A stretch of 64,000 nt of DNA, from positions 930,001-994,000 of the forward strand of contig NZ_CTEJ01000001.1 in assembly GCF_001282625.1 (NCBI RefSeq). The letters run 5' to 3'. Origin of the DNA: Lascolabacillus massiliensis (lineage in GTDB: Bacteria; Bacteroidota; Bacteroidia; Bacteroidales; Dysgonomonadaceae). Positions 39,692-47,454 of this stretch are shown in pieces (positions within the stretch are counted from its first letter, which is position 1; the number at the start of each line of letters is the position of its first letter). The position numbers were made by a program, and so were the translations under genes. Below the pieces are notes generated by a model. It saw nothing but the letters and a program-made list of their open reading frames with translations. It did no database searches and was not told the DNA's origin.

Positions 39692-41191
39692 ATGTTTTAT
39701 TTAATCTTATCTATTTTACTATTGTTACCCCCTGGTCTATTTTCAAAAGAAAATAAGGATAACAAATCAGCTATAGTAGACAGTCTACTGGAGAAAAGCT
39801 ATGAAAGTAAATTAAATGTAGAGATTGAGTCAGCAATTGAATATGCATATCGAGCTCTTTCAATAAGTGATGAGATAGGTTATTCAAGAGGAAAAGCAAA
39901 ATCATACCTTAATTTAGGCCAAACACTATTCTATTTAGGTAGTTACGAAAAATCATTGGAGTTCTTGTCTCTTGCGGAAAAGGAGCCTTTTGCAAAAAAC
40001 GATCCTGCTGTATTGTTTGAATTAAGTAGGGTTCGAGGGCAAATCTTCTCATACCTTAATTTGTCAAATCAATCCATCAGAGAGTTTATAAAATGTCTTG
40101 ATATAGCACAAAAGATAGAACCAAAGAAGGATAGAGACTACTGTATGAGTCTTACATATGAAAATATGAGCATTGTTTATGGTACAATAGATGATTCAGA
40201 CTCAGTATTATATTATATGAATAGAAACAGAGAACTTCTGGAGTCTTTAGATGAATCAATATTCTTTAGTAATCTAGTTAATTTATACTCTTCGTTTGGC
40301 AGTTTGTATTCCAAGGTGGGAGATTTTGAATTAGCAAAGGAATTTTTTGATAAAGCATTGGAACTGACAGATAAATATCAATATAGATATCAATCAAGAA
40401 CATATATATATCTTGGTGATATGGAGCTATACAAAGAAAATCCGGACTCTGCCATGTATTACTATAAAAAAGCTCTTGAGAACCTTGAAGTAACTAAGAT
40501 AAAGAGTGAATCTAGTGTAGTATATGGACAAATGGCCGACTTATTCAGACAAATGGGTAATGAAGATTCTGTAAGGTTTTATACAGAAAAGCAGAATATA
40601 ATAAATGAAGAGCTTACAACCGAGAGATTAAATAGTGTAAAGCCAGCATTACAGATATTTATTGAAGAAGAGAGAATAAATAACAGTAAAAAGAGAATTA
40701 AGGAATTTACCTATATTTCTATATCTTCAATAATTCTTATAGTATTAATATTTTTAGTCTCTAAAAACTCCCGAAAGAAGCTTTTATTAAAAAAAGAAAA
40801 AGAGGAAAAAATGTTGCAAGCCAAATTACAAGAAACAATAAAGCAGGTTGAATTAAAAAAGGAAAAGACTAAGGAGTTAGAACAAAAACTAAATGAATCA
40901 TTTTCGGAATTAATTGAGCTTGCAAAAACAAATGCCCCTGCATTTTTAAAAAGATTTCAGGAAATTTATCCAGAACCAACAAAACGGTTACTAAAAGAGC
41001 ATCCTAATCTTACAAATACAGAACTTAATCTTGCAGCCATGATTTTCCTTAATTTCCCATCTAAGGATATAGCGACATATACCTTTGTTGAACATCGAAC
41101 CGTACAAACTAAAAAAAACCGTTTAAGAAAAAAATTAAACCTACCTGCCGGTGCTAGTATAGAGCACTATCTTTCCTCTTTTTCTGATTAA
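39692..41191 (+). CDS. Membrane-spanning TPR/HTH regulator (Bacteroidota type)
   Basis: A 499-residue protein. An N-terminal signal sequence (FYLILSILLLLPPGLFS) is followed by an extracytoplasmic TPR solenoid (about 25-325, for example AKSYLNLGQTLFYLGSYEKSLEFLSLAE). A single transmembrane helix is near 337-355 (TYISISSIILIVLIFLVS), then a Lys/Glu coiled coil to about 415. The cytoplasmic end (430-499) is a LuxR-like helix-turn-helix (LTNTELNLAAMIFLNFPSKDIATYTFVEHRTVQTKKNRLRKKL). Periplasmic signals could thus be passed directly to DNA. It sits immediately upstream of the fimbrial operon in the same direction, so I infer that it regulates it. Confidence 0.82.
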   Translation: MFYLILSILLLLPPGLFSKENKDNKSAIVDSLLEKSYESKLNVEIESAIEYAYRALSISDEIGYSRGKAKSYLNLGQTLFYLGSYEKSLEFLSLAEKEPFAKNDPAVLFELSRVRGQIFSYLNLSNQSIREFIKCLDIAQKIEPKKDRDYCMSLTYENMSIVYGTIDDSDSVLYYMNRNRELLESLDESIFFSNLVNLYSSFGSLYSKVGDFELAKEFFDKALELTDKYQYRYQSRTYIYLGDMELYKENPDSAMYYYKKALENLEVTKIKSESSVVYGQMADLFRQMGNEDSVRFYTEKQNIINEELTTERLNSVKPALQIFIEEERINNSKKRIKEFTYISISSIILIVLIFLVSKNSRKKLLLKKEKEEKMLQAKLQETIKQVELKKEKTKELEQKLNESFSELIELAKTNAPAFLKRFQEIYPEPTKRLLKEHPNLTNTELNLAAMIFLNFPSKDIATYTFVEHRTVQTKKNRLRKKLNLPAGASIEHYLSSFSD

Positions 41192-41236
41192 TATATCCTA
41201 CATACTCTGTCCATAAAATTATTTTTATTATCGTTT

Positions 41237-41263
41237 TTTGGAGTATTACCTAAATACTCCAAA
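41237..41263 (+). terminator. Probable terminator of the TPR-HTH regulator gene
   Basis: TTTGGAGTATT (41237-41247) pairs perfectly with AATACTCCAAA (41253-41263) around a five-base loop, 46 bases after the stop. The following TATCTCTTTTT is only partly U-rich. Confidence 0.55.
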
Positions 41264-41416
41264 TATCTCTTTTTGCACCATTAAAAATTTATATTTTTCA
41301 CATAACCCCAGAAAGTCTTTTTTTCTGTTAAATTAGACTTTGTGGACTTTATATACATGCATCTATCTAATAAACAGATATATATAAGATGTTGTAGTTT
41401 TGTAGTATGTCGTTTT

Positions 41417-41447
41417 TTTGACATTGCTTTGTTTGTATTTTACTTTG
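41417..41447 (+). promoter_or_regulatory. Candidate promoter of the fimbrial operon
   Basis: TTTG (41417-41420), 20 bases, then TACTTTG (41441-41447), one base short of TAnnTTTG. It is the best match in the 563-base gap. Confidence 0.4.
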
Positions 41448-41700
41448 CGTAGAATTTTTTAAGAAAGTAATAAAATCACAGTTCAGATTATTTATCAAAA
41501 GAAATACATTCTTTTTAGTCATGACTGGAGCGATTTTGTAAGTTTTCAGTAAAAATTATAGTTAAAAAGTGGATTTAAGAGAGCAAAAATATTTGACTAA
41601 AAATAAGCCTGATAATCAAGTGGATATGCAAATGAAATGCTTTTTAAATTACAATTTAACTAATGTTAATGACGTTTTAGTTATAAAAGTTGCAGATTTA

Positions 41701-41716
41701 GGACAAACGTTTGTCC
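41701..41716. promoter_or_regulatory. Perfect 16-bp palindrome upstream of the fimbrial operon
   Basis: GGACAAACGTTTGTCC equals its own reverse complement. It stands out from the A+T-rich surroundings and lies 39 bases before the first fimbrial-operon ATG. It is a strong candidate binding site for a dimeric regulator such as the adjacent TPR-HTH or AraC-type proteins. Confidence 0.55.
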
Positions 41717-41754
41717 ACTAATGACAATAATTTTGAGTCAAAAATAAGCGAGAT

Positions 41755-42324
41755 ATGAAACGATTATTTCTTTCAATTGTAATCCTATTTGTTATCAGTT
41801 CCTACTCCTTTTCTCAAAGTGTAGGATTAAAGACAAATTTAGTCCATTGGGCAACCACCACACCAAACCTGGGACTTGAGTTTTCATTTAATAGAAAAGT
41901 CACTATAGATATAGGTGTTGGTTACAACCCATTTGTCTTCAAAGATAATAAAAAAGTACAACATTGGATTGTACAACCCGAACTTCGTTACTGGACATGT
42001 GAAAGCTTTAATGGTCACTTTTTTGGTATACATGCATTAATTGGTGAGTATAATGTAGGTGGAGTTGATGTACCACTTGGCAGATTAAAAGATCTGAAAG
42101 AGTACCGATATCAAGGTTACGGTTATGGAGGCGGTTTAACATATGGTTATCAATGGATATTATCTAAGCGATGGAACCTTGAAGCCAGTCTGGGTGCCGG
42201 GTATGTATACCTTGATTATGATAAATATCCATGTGCAAAATGTGGTACCTTATTAGAAAGCAACAACAAAAACTACTTTGGAGTTACCAAGGCAGCAGTA
42301 TCCCTTATATATCTGATAAAATAA
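41755..42324 (+). CDS. DUF3575 outer-membrane-like protein of fimbrial operon
   Basis: A 189-residue exported protein: a signal peptide (MKRLFLSIVILFVISSYSFSQ) is followed by a small beta-barrel-like domain with alternating Gly/aromatic strands (VTIDIGVGYNPFVF, IVQPELRYWTC, GYGYGGGLTYGYQWI, LEASLGAGYVYLDY) and a terminal strand VSLIYLIK. DUF3575 proteins commonly precede DUF3868 and FimA/Mfa-type genes in Bacteroidales. The family resembles small outer-membrane barrels and may take part in assembly or export. CAKC near the C-terminus could form a disulfide. Confidence 0.82.
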   Translation: MKRLFLSIVILFVISSYSFSQSVGLKTNLVHWATTTPNLGLEFSFNRKVTIDIGVGYNPFVFKDNKKVQHWIVQPELRYWTCESFNGHFFGIHALIGEYNVGGVDVPLGRLKDLKEYRYQGYGYGGGLTYGYQWILSKRWNLEASLGAGYVYLDYDKYPCAKCGTLLESNNKNYFGVTKAAVSLIYLIK

Positions 42325-42337
42325 AAAAGATAAACTT

Positions 42338-43795
42338 ATGAATAAGATTATATATATAGTAATTGCATTGATGACCATCACATTACCCGATGTATTTGGT
42401 CAGGAATACTATAATGATCAACTGACAATAGAAAATCTCAACATCTCAAAAGAGGGTGATGTCATCAACATTTCAATGGATGTAAATCTAAACAACCTGA
42501 AGTTGAATAAAAATGAGATGTTAATAGTTACACCTGTAATTCTTTCAAAGGAAACAGAAGATGCTAAAGAACTGGAGCCTTTTACAGTAATAGGGAAACT
42601 TAGAAACAAGGTACTTCAAAGATCATACAACAGCATAGGAAAGGTAGTTCTCAATTTTCCAGAAAACAGTAAGGTTATTCGTAAAAACGGAACAGATCAA
42701 TCTATTCAGTACGCCTCATCACTTCCATTTGATGGATGGCAGCGCGATGCACAGTTTGTGCTAAGAACTGAAGTAATTGGATGTGCCGATTGCCTGGATA
42801 ATGAGCCAGATATGCTTTTGACAGATAGATTATTACCAGAGAGATTTGTTCCTGAATACAGCTACACTTATATCGTTCCTGATGTAGAAGAGGTAAAGCA
42901 GCGCAGTGAAACATACAGTGCATATCTAAACTATATGGTAGGACGATGGAATCTGCTTCGAGAGTATAAAAACAATGCAACTGAATTGAAGAAAGTTGAA
43001 GATATTATTATGGAGCTAAAAAATAATCCGGACCTAACAATATCAGATTTCACAATAACAGGTTATGCATCTCCCGAGGGATCAAGTCAGAGCAACCTTC
43101 TCTTATCTCAAAGAAGAGCAGAATCATTTGCCAAATTCTTAGAAACCAAGTATGAATACGATGTAAGTCAATTCACAATAAAATGGGCAGGAGAGGACTG
43201 GAATGGTTTAAAAGAAGCAGTTGCAGCATCTGGTTTAGCAAATAAGAACGATATAATTGAGATAATAAATACAGTCTCAGATCAGGATGCACGCGATGGA
43301 AGAATCATTGCACTAGATAATGGAGTAACCTATAAAAGGCTTCTGAACGATTTCTATCCACAACTCAGAAGAAACGATTACAATATTGCCTTTGTTTCCC
43401 GTCCTTTTAATGTAAAGGAAGCGTCTGAAATTATAAAAACAAGCCCCAACCTGCTAAGTCTTAACGAAATGTTCCATGTTGCCAACACATTCCCTGCAGA
43501 TAGTGAAGAATTCAGAGAAGTGTTTGTGATTGCAGTCAACACATTTCCGGAAAGCGAAACAGCAAACATAAATGTAGCAGTAGCTGAACTAAACAACAAT
43601 AATATAGATGCGGCACTCAGTCGACTTGAAAAAATGAAAGACAACCCTGCTGCCTGGAATTTACTTGGAGTATGTTATGCACAAAAGGGTATGAACGAGC
43701 AAGCTGTAATATACTTCAACAGAGCAATAGATAATGGCGATGAAGCTGCTTCAGGCAATTTGAAACAGTTAGAAAGATATATAAAAAACAATTAG
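42338..43795 (+). CDS. DUF3868/OmpA-like and TPR periplasmic protein
   Basis: A 485-residue exported protein (signal MNKIIYIVIALMTITLPDVFGQ). An N-terminal DUF3868 domain (about 23-170) has beta-rich YYNDQLTIENLNISKEG and a disulfide-type CADC. The OmpA-like peptidoglycan-binding segment includes ITGYASPEGSSQSNLLLSQRRAESF (about 232-256), and C-terminal TPR units read AAWNLLGVCYAQKGMNEQAVIYFNRAIDNGDE. It is 13 bases after the DUF3575 gene. Probably it anchors the fimbrial machinery to the cell wall. A diverged paralogue lies at the far end of the locus. Confidence 0.83.
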   Translation: MNKIIYIVIALMTITLPDVFGQEYYNDQLTIENLNISKEGDVINISMDVNLNNLKLNKNEMLIVTPVILSKETEDAKELEPFTVIGKLRNKVLQRSYNSIGKVVLNFPENSKVIRKNGTDQSIQYASSLPFDGWQRDAQFVLRTEVIGCADCLDNEPDMLLTDRLLPERFVPEYSYTYIVPDVEEVKQRSETYSAYLNYMVGRWNLLREYKNNATELKKVEDIIMELKNNPDLTISDFTITGYASPEGSSQSNLLLSQRRAESFAKFLETKYEYDVSQFTIKWAGEDWNGLKEAVAASGLANKNDIIEIINTVSDQDARDGRIIALDNGVTYKRLLNDFYPQLRRNDYNIAFVSRPFNVKEASEIIKTSPNLLSLNEMFHVANTFPADSEEFREVFVIAVNTFPESETANINVAVAELNNNNIDAALSRLEKMKDNPAAWNLLGVCYAQKGMNEQAVIYFNRAIDNGDEAASGNLKQLERYIKNN

Positions 43796-43857
43796 TAATT
43801 CATACACATAGAGAAAATTTAAAAATCATTTATTCACTTTTCTAAAATTAATTCAAT

Positions 43858-45015
43858 ATGAAAATTTTTAAAGTATTATTAGTAGTAGCTATCGCACTAG
43901 GTATGATGGCTTGTAACAATGAACAGGATGTTCCTGAAATTATTGATGGACCAGAGGCAACAGTTTCAGTTAGAGTGGTTCCCACAAGTAACGGTCCATC
44001 CGTTAGATTGGCCGGTGATATAACTAGTACACTTGCGGCAGAGAGCGTTATCAAGACATTAGAGGTGTTCATTTTCTCAGGTGGTATGCCTGATGGATAT
44101 GGTACAGCAACTGCAGATGATGTAACACAAGTTATAGGAATTGAAACCCATTCAGGTCCTAAAACATTTTATGTTGTAGCTAATGCAAATATTGGTAAGG
44201 TTGATAGTGAAGTAGATTTGTTAGCTAAAACTAAAGAATTGCCTGTAGTAATTGACAATGGATTGCCAATGACATCAGATAGGAAGGAAGTTGTATTAGT
44301 TGCCGGTGAAAATCAGTATGGCTTTACATCAGGATCTGATAATTACAAAGTATCAGCCAATAATCTTTCGGAAACTCCAGTAGCACTAGTACGTGTAAAT
44401 GCCCGTGTTGCAATTGTATCTGCAGCATTGAGCAATAATCTTCCAGCAGATCAGCAAGCTATTTTTGATGATTTGACCGATATCGAAGTAGCTATGTTTA
44501 ATGTGCCAAAAGCATCAAATCTATTTGGAGAATCTTTAGAAATAAATGAAAATTTCCTTTTTGGTGAAGCTTGGCCTACTACTCAAAACACTTACACTGT
44601 AGGAGTTGAAAATGATAATTTTAAAAAAACAGAACTTTCATTTCCTATTTCAAACACTTATGCTCCATATTTCTATGTAACAGAAAATACAAGTACAGAA
44701 GATAATCAGAGAATGTTTATTGTCTTAAGAGGTAAACCTACAAAAGGTGGTAATCCTGTAGTTGCTGAGGGACTTTATACTGACGTAGAGGGATACACTT
44801 ACTATCCTATATGGGTAAATGCAAATGACAAAGGATACGATTATGGTAATGAATATGCTGCTACAAATGTTATTTCTCGCAATACTCAATATAATATTTC
44901 ATTGACCATAAATGGAATTGGAAATCCTACAATTGATGAGGTCGAAGAGGCATTCCTTGATGTCAACGTATCTGTTGCTCCTTGGGCCGTTGTAACTCAA
45001 AACGTTGAGTGGTAA
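43858..45015 (+). CDS. Major fimbrillin, FimA/Mfa1-like lipoprotein
   Basis: A 385-residue lipoprotein precursor with lipobox GMMAC (Cys19). VSVRVVPTSNGPSVRLAGD contains Arg50, in the position where the Porphyromonas fimbrillins are cut after Arg to release the strand that polymerises. The N-terminal half has the family patterns VIKTLEVFIFSG and KTFYVVANANIG. The C-terminus VNVSVAPWAVVTQNVEW looks like the terminal donor-type strand. It is followed by a strong stem-loop that may favour its abundance, so I take it as the shaft subunit. Confidence 0.82.
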   Translation: MKIFKVLLVVAIALGMMACNNEQDVPEIIDGPEATVSVRVVPTSNGPSVRLAGDITSTLAAESVIKTLEVFIFSGGMPDGYGTATADDVTQVIGIETHSGPKTFYVVANANIGKVDSEVDLLAKTKELPVVIDNGLPMTSDRKEVVLVAGENQYGFTSGSDNYKVSANNLSETPVALVRVNARVAIVSAALSNNLPADQQAIFDDLTDIEVAMFNVPKASNLFGESLEINENFLFGEAWPTTQNTYTVGVENDNFKKTELSFPISNTYAPYFYVTENTSTEDNQRMFIVLRGKPTKGGNPVVAEGLYTDVEGYTYYPIWVNANDKGYDYGNEYAATNVISRNTQYNISLTINGIGNPTIDEVEEAFLDVNVSVAPWAVVTQNVEW

Positions 45016-45062
45016 TTAACGAGCTGTAATTACTAAACAGGATATTAAATCCGACAAAAATA

Positions 45063-45092
45063 CCGCGGTTGGGGAGTGATACCCCTCCGCGG
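45063..45092 (+). other. Stable stem-loop after the major fimbrillin gene
   Basis: CCGCGG (45063-45068) and GGGG (45071-45074) pair with CCCC (45082-45085) and CCGCGG (45087-45092), loop AGTGATA. No U run follows (AACAAGAAG), so it is more likely an mRNA-stabilising or processing element than a terminator. Confidence 0.7.
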
Positions 45093-45115
45093 AACAAGAA
45101 GAAAACTAAAAATAG

Positions 45116-46021
45116 ATGAAGATGAACAACAATAGCAAATTCAGCTTAATGGTGGTAGTCACATTGATGATTACGGGGCTACTTAGCAGTTGTTTTAAAG
45201 AGGATTTGTCGGACTGTCCCCTGCCATTTCAAGTGACAATAAAAGCGCTGGATATCAATCTTAATGATATTACAGAGTCGGGTGAAGTATATAATGCTAT
45301 TCTGTTTGCTTTTGATGAAGACCAAAATCTTGTTGGAGCCTTTGAACTAAATGAAGATCAGGTAAAAAGCAGAAAGCCAATAGATATTGTTATAGATTAT
45401 CCCGGTTTCACAGCACTTACTTTTATTGCCTGGGGTAATGTTGACAGCAATTTAGAATACTCACAAATATCCTCTGTTAAGAAATTGGTTGACCTATATG
45501 TAAAGCTTTCTGTTAAGGATGGTTTTGCACAGCCTGCTTCAGACTTCTTCCGTGGAAACCTTATTGTACCAGTAGAGTATGGTGGTTCCGGTTGGGGCCA
45601 GTCGCACGTTGTTGAGATCAAAAGAATGACAAGTGGTGTAACTATCACAGCAATAAATCTTAAGGAGTGGAATGGAAACAAGGATGGTAACTACACTTAT
45701 GTAGTCCGTTCATCTATGAATACATACGACCCTGATGGAAATCTTGTTGGTGAATCTGTAAACTATTCACCAAGAGCAGCTTTAAATCAGAATGGAGATT
45801 TCTCTGCACCAATATTCTATACATTTCCAACGGAATATTTCGTAGTAGATATCTATTATAATGGTGAGTTGATACACACTGCCGAAAGAAACTCCGATGG
45901 AAATCTATTGGTACCGGAAGTTGGTAAGACCTTGAATATAATCATTGATTTCCGTGCTGAGATAAGCATTAAGTCGGTGATCACTCCTTGGAATGTTGTA
46001 TATCAGTATGTAGAATTTTAA
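45116..46021 (+). CDS. FimB/Mfa2-type fimbrial anchor lipoprotein
   Basis: A 301-residue lipoprotein with lipobox LLSSC (Cys26) and the FimB/Mfa2 pattern DLSDCPLPFQVTIKALD. Beta-rich domains follow (FTALTFIAWGNVDS; VEIKRMTSGVTITAINL), ending SVITPWNVVYQYVEF. In contrast to its neighbours it has no Thr-Arg-Ala motif downstream of the lipid Cys, as expected for an unprocessed subunit that stays lipid-anchored and terminates the fimbria at the cell surface. The start ATG 45116 is followed by a second Met two codons on; either could be used. Confidence 0.83.
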   Translation: MKMNNNSKFSLMVVVTLMITGLLSSCFKEDLSDCPLPFQVTIKALDINLNDITESGEVYNAILFAFDEDQNLVGAFELNEDQVKSRKPIDIVIDYPGFTALTFIAWGNVDSNLEYSQISSVKKLVDLYVKLSVKDGFAQPASDFFRGNLIVPVEYGGSGWGQSHVVEIKRMTSGVTITAINLKEWNGNKDGNYTYVVRSSMNTYDPDGNLVGESVNYSPRAALNQNGDFSAPIFYTFPTEYFVVDIYYNGELIHTAERNSDGNLLVPEVGKTLNIIIDFRAEISIKSVITPWNVVYQYVEF

Positions 46022-46034
46022 AACAAGAGAAATT

Positions 46035-47435
46035 ATGAAAACGAATAAATATACATACTACTTACAGAATATAGTTATCACCCTGTTGTTCATTACTGCT
46101 TTTTCATCCTGCCAGTTCGAAGAGTTAGCGGTGGATTGTGAAGAGAAAGGTGTTATTGTATTGAACCTAGGTGTTAATGGAATGACTACACGTGCAGCAG
46201 GTGGTCAGCTATTTACCGGTGATGAAGCAATCACAAAAGTTCGAGTGTTTGTTTTCACAGGTGATTTTTTAGAGGTTAACAGATTATATAATATTGGTGA
46301 GTCTGAGTTTAATAACCCTTTTGTTCTTGAAGTTACAACCGGTTTAAAAGATATTTATATAGTAGCAAATGAAAGTGGTGTATTATCAACTCAACTCGCT
46401 TCTGTTAATTTAAAGAGTCAGCTCTTTGGTATTATGTCCGAAACTATATCAGAAGTAACCGGACCATTGGATCTTCCTTTGGTAATGACCGGAAATAGAA
46501 CAGGGGTTTCTGTTGAAACACTTGAAGGATCTAACCACAATAGTACTGATATTGTATTAACTCGTATAGCTTCAAAATTAAGCCTGAGATTTAAAAAAGA
46601 TACCAGTGCAGAAGTGTCAATTACAAAGGTTTCTTTATTAAATAATGCGGGAATAACAACAATTTGGGATAATGGAGTTTTAAACGATGGTGCTAATAAC
46701 TGGAATTGGAATCACACTCCTGACTTGGCTCTGCCTTTGACATCAGACGCTGCTGCTATTAGCAATTTTGAAAATATATATCTATACGAAAATCTTACAA
46801 ATGGAGATAAGTCTAAAGCAACTCAGTTAGAGGTTGAAGCGCTATATAATGGGATACCAACAAAATACAGAGTATATGTAAATGAGAATATAACATCAGC
46901 AAGCGGAAATGCAGGCGATCCAATATCATCTGAAATTACACCAGCTGATCATCTTTATTCTCTGAAAAGAAATTATCATTATCAGTTAAATGGTACGATA
47001 AAAGGGATAGGTGAATTCGACGGATTATCGCTTACAACCAATGTACTTCCATGGAATGTATTGCCTTCTTCAATCTCGTTTGAAAGGAAATTCACAATAA
47101 GTCCCACTCCAACTCTTGCAAACCACACCTATACAGTTGATAATAATAGAGAGGTTAGATTCACTTTTAAACTAACTAGTCCAATAGATGCATCATGGGT
47201 GGCTAACCTTTCAATGGTGGGAGCATTCGAATTCGTTGGAACAAATCAAGGTATAACAGATGAAGAGGTTGAAATTATAATTAAAGCAATTAATCTCCCT
47301 GGAGATGAAGAGCGAGTAACAGAATTTTACATAAATGTTGGATATGGTGGAAACTGGTCAGAAATACCATTGATAAGTGGTAGCGACTTAATTGGTGTAG
47401 GAAATAGAGTAGTTATTCGTCAGCCGGCAAACTAG
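46035..47435 (+). CDS. Accessory fimbrial subunit, FimA/Mfa-like lipoprotein
   Basis: A 466-residue lipoprotein (FSSC, Cys26) with the candidate processing site NGMTTRAAGG (Arg53) and the fimbrillin-like first strands ITKVRVFVFTGDF and KDIYIVANESG. A central domain contains the VLTRIASKLSLRFKK segment seen in this superfamily. At about 345-355 a LTTNVLPWNVLPSSISF stretch matches the C-terminal strand of the shaft subunit, but about 110 further beta-rich residues follow, so an extra domain is appended. It is probably a minor or tip-proximal subunit. Confidence 0.75.
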   Translation: MKTNKYTYYLQNIVITLLFITAFSSCQFEELAVDCEEKGVIVLNLGVNGMTTRAAGGQLFTGDEAITKVRVFVFTGDFLEVNRLYNIGESEFNNPFVLEVTTGLKDIYIVANESGVLSTQLASVNLKSQLFGIMSETISEVTGPLDLPLVMTGNRTGVSVETLEGSNHNSTDIVLTRIASKLSLRFKKDTSAEVSITKVSLLNNAGITTIWDNGVLNDGANNWNWNHTPDLALPLTSDAAAISNFENIYLYENLTNGDKSKATQLEVEALYNGIPTKYRVYVNENITSASGNAGDPISSEITPADHLYSLKRNYHYQLNGTIKGIGEFDGLSLTTNVLPWNVLPSSISFERKFTISPTPTLANHTYTVDNNREVRFTFKLTSPIDASWVANLSMVGAFEFVGTNQGITDEEVEIIIKAINLPGDEERVTEFYINVGYGGNWSEIPLISGSDLIGVGNRVVIRQPAN

Positions 47436-47454
47436 AAAAAGAGGAGACTAAGAT

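Larger units (their letters stand above)
41192..41754. other. Long regulatory region ahead of the fimbrial operon
   Basis: 563 noncoding A+T-rich bases holding, in order: a hairpin at 41237-41263, a promoter candidate at 41417-41447, a 10-bp palindrome AGTCATGACT (41517-41526) and a perfect 16-bp palindrome 39 bases before the DUF3575 start. If the promoter is used, the leader is about 300 bases. I see no long paired arms of the kind that flank invertible promoters. Confidence 0.6.

Noticed and set aside
41192-41754. Possible invertible (phase-variable) promoter ahead of the fimbrial operon
   Set aside because: I looked for paired inverted arms around the promoter candidate and for a site-specific recombinase gene. 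Only short local palindromes were found and no recombinase is in the window.
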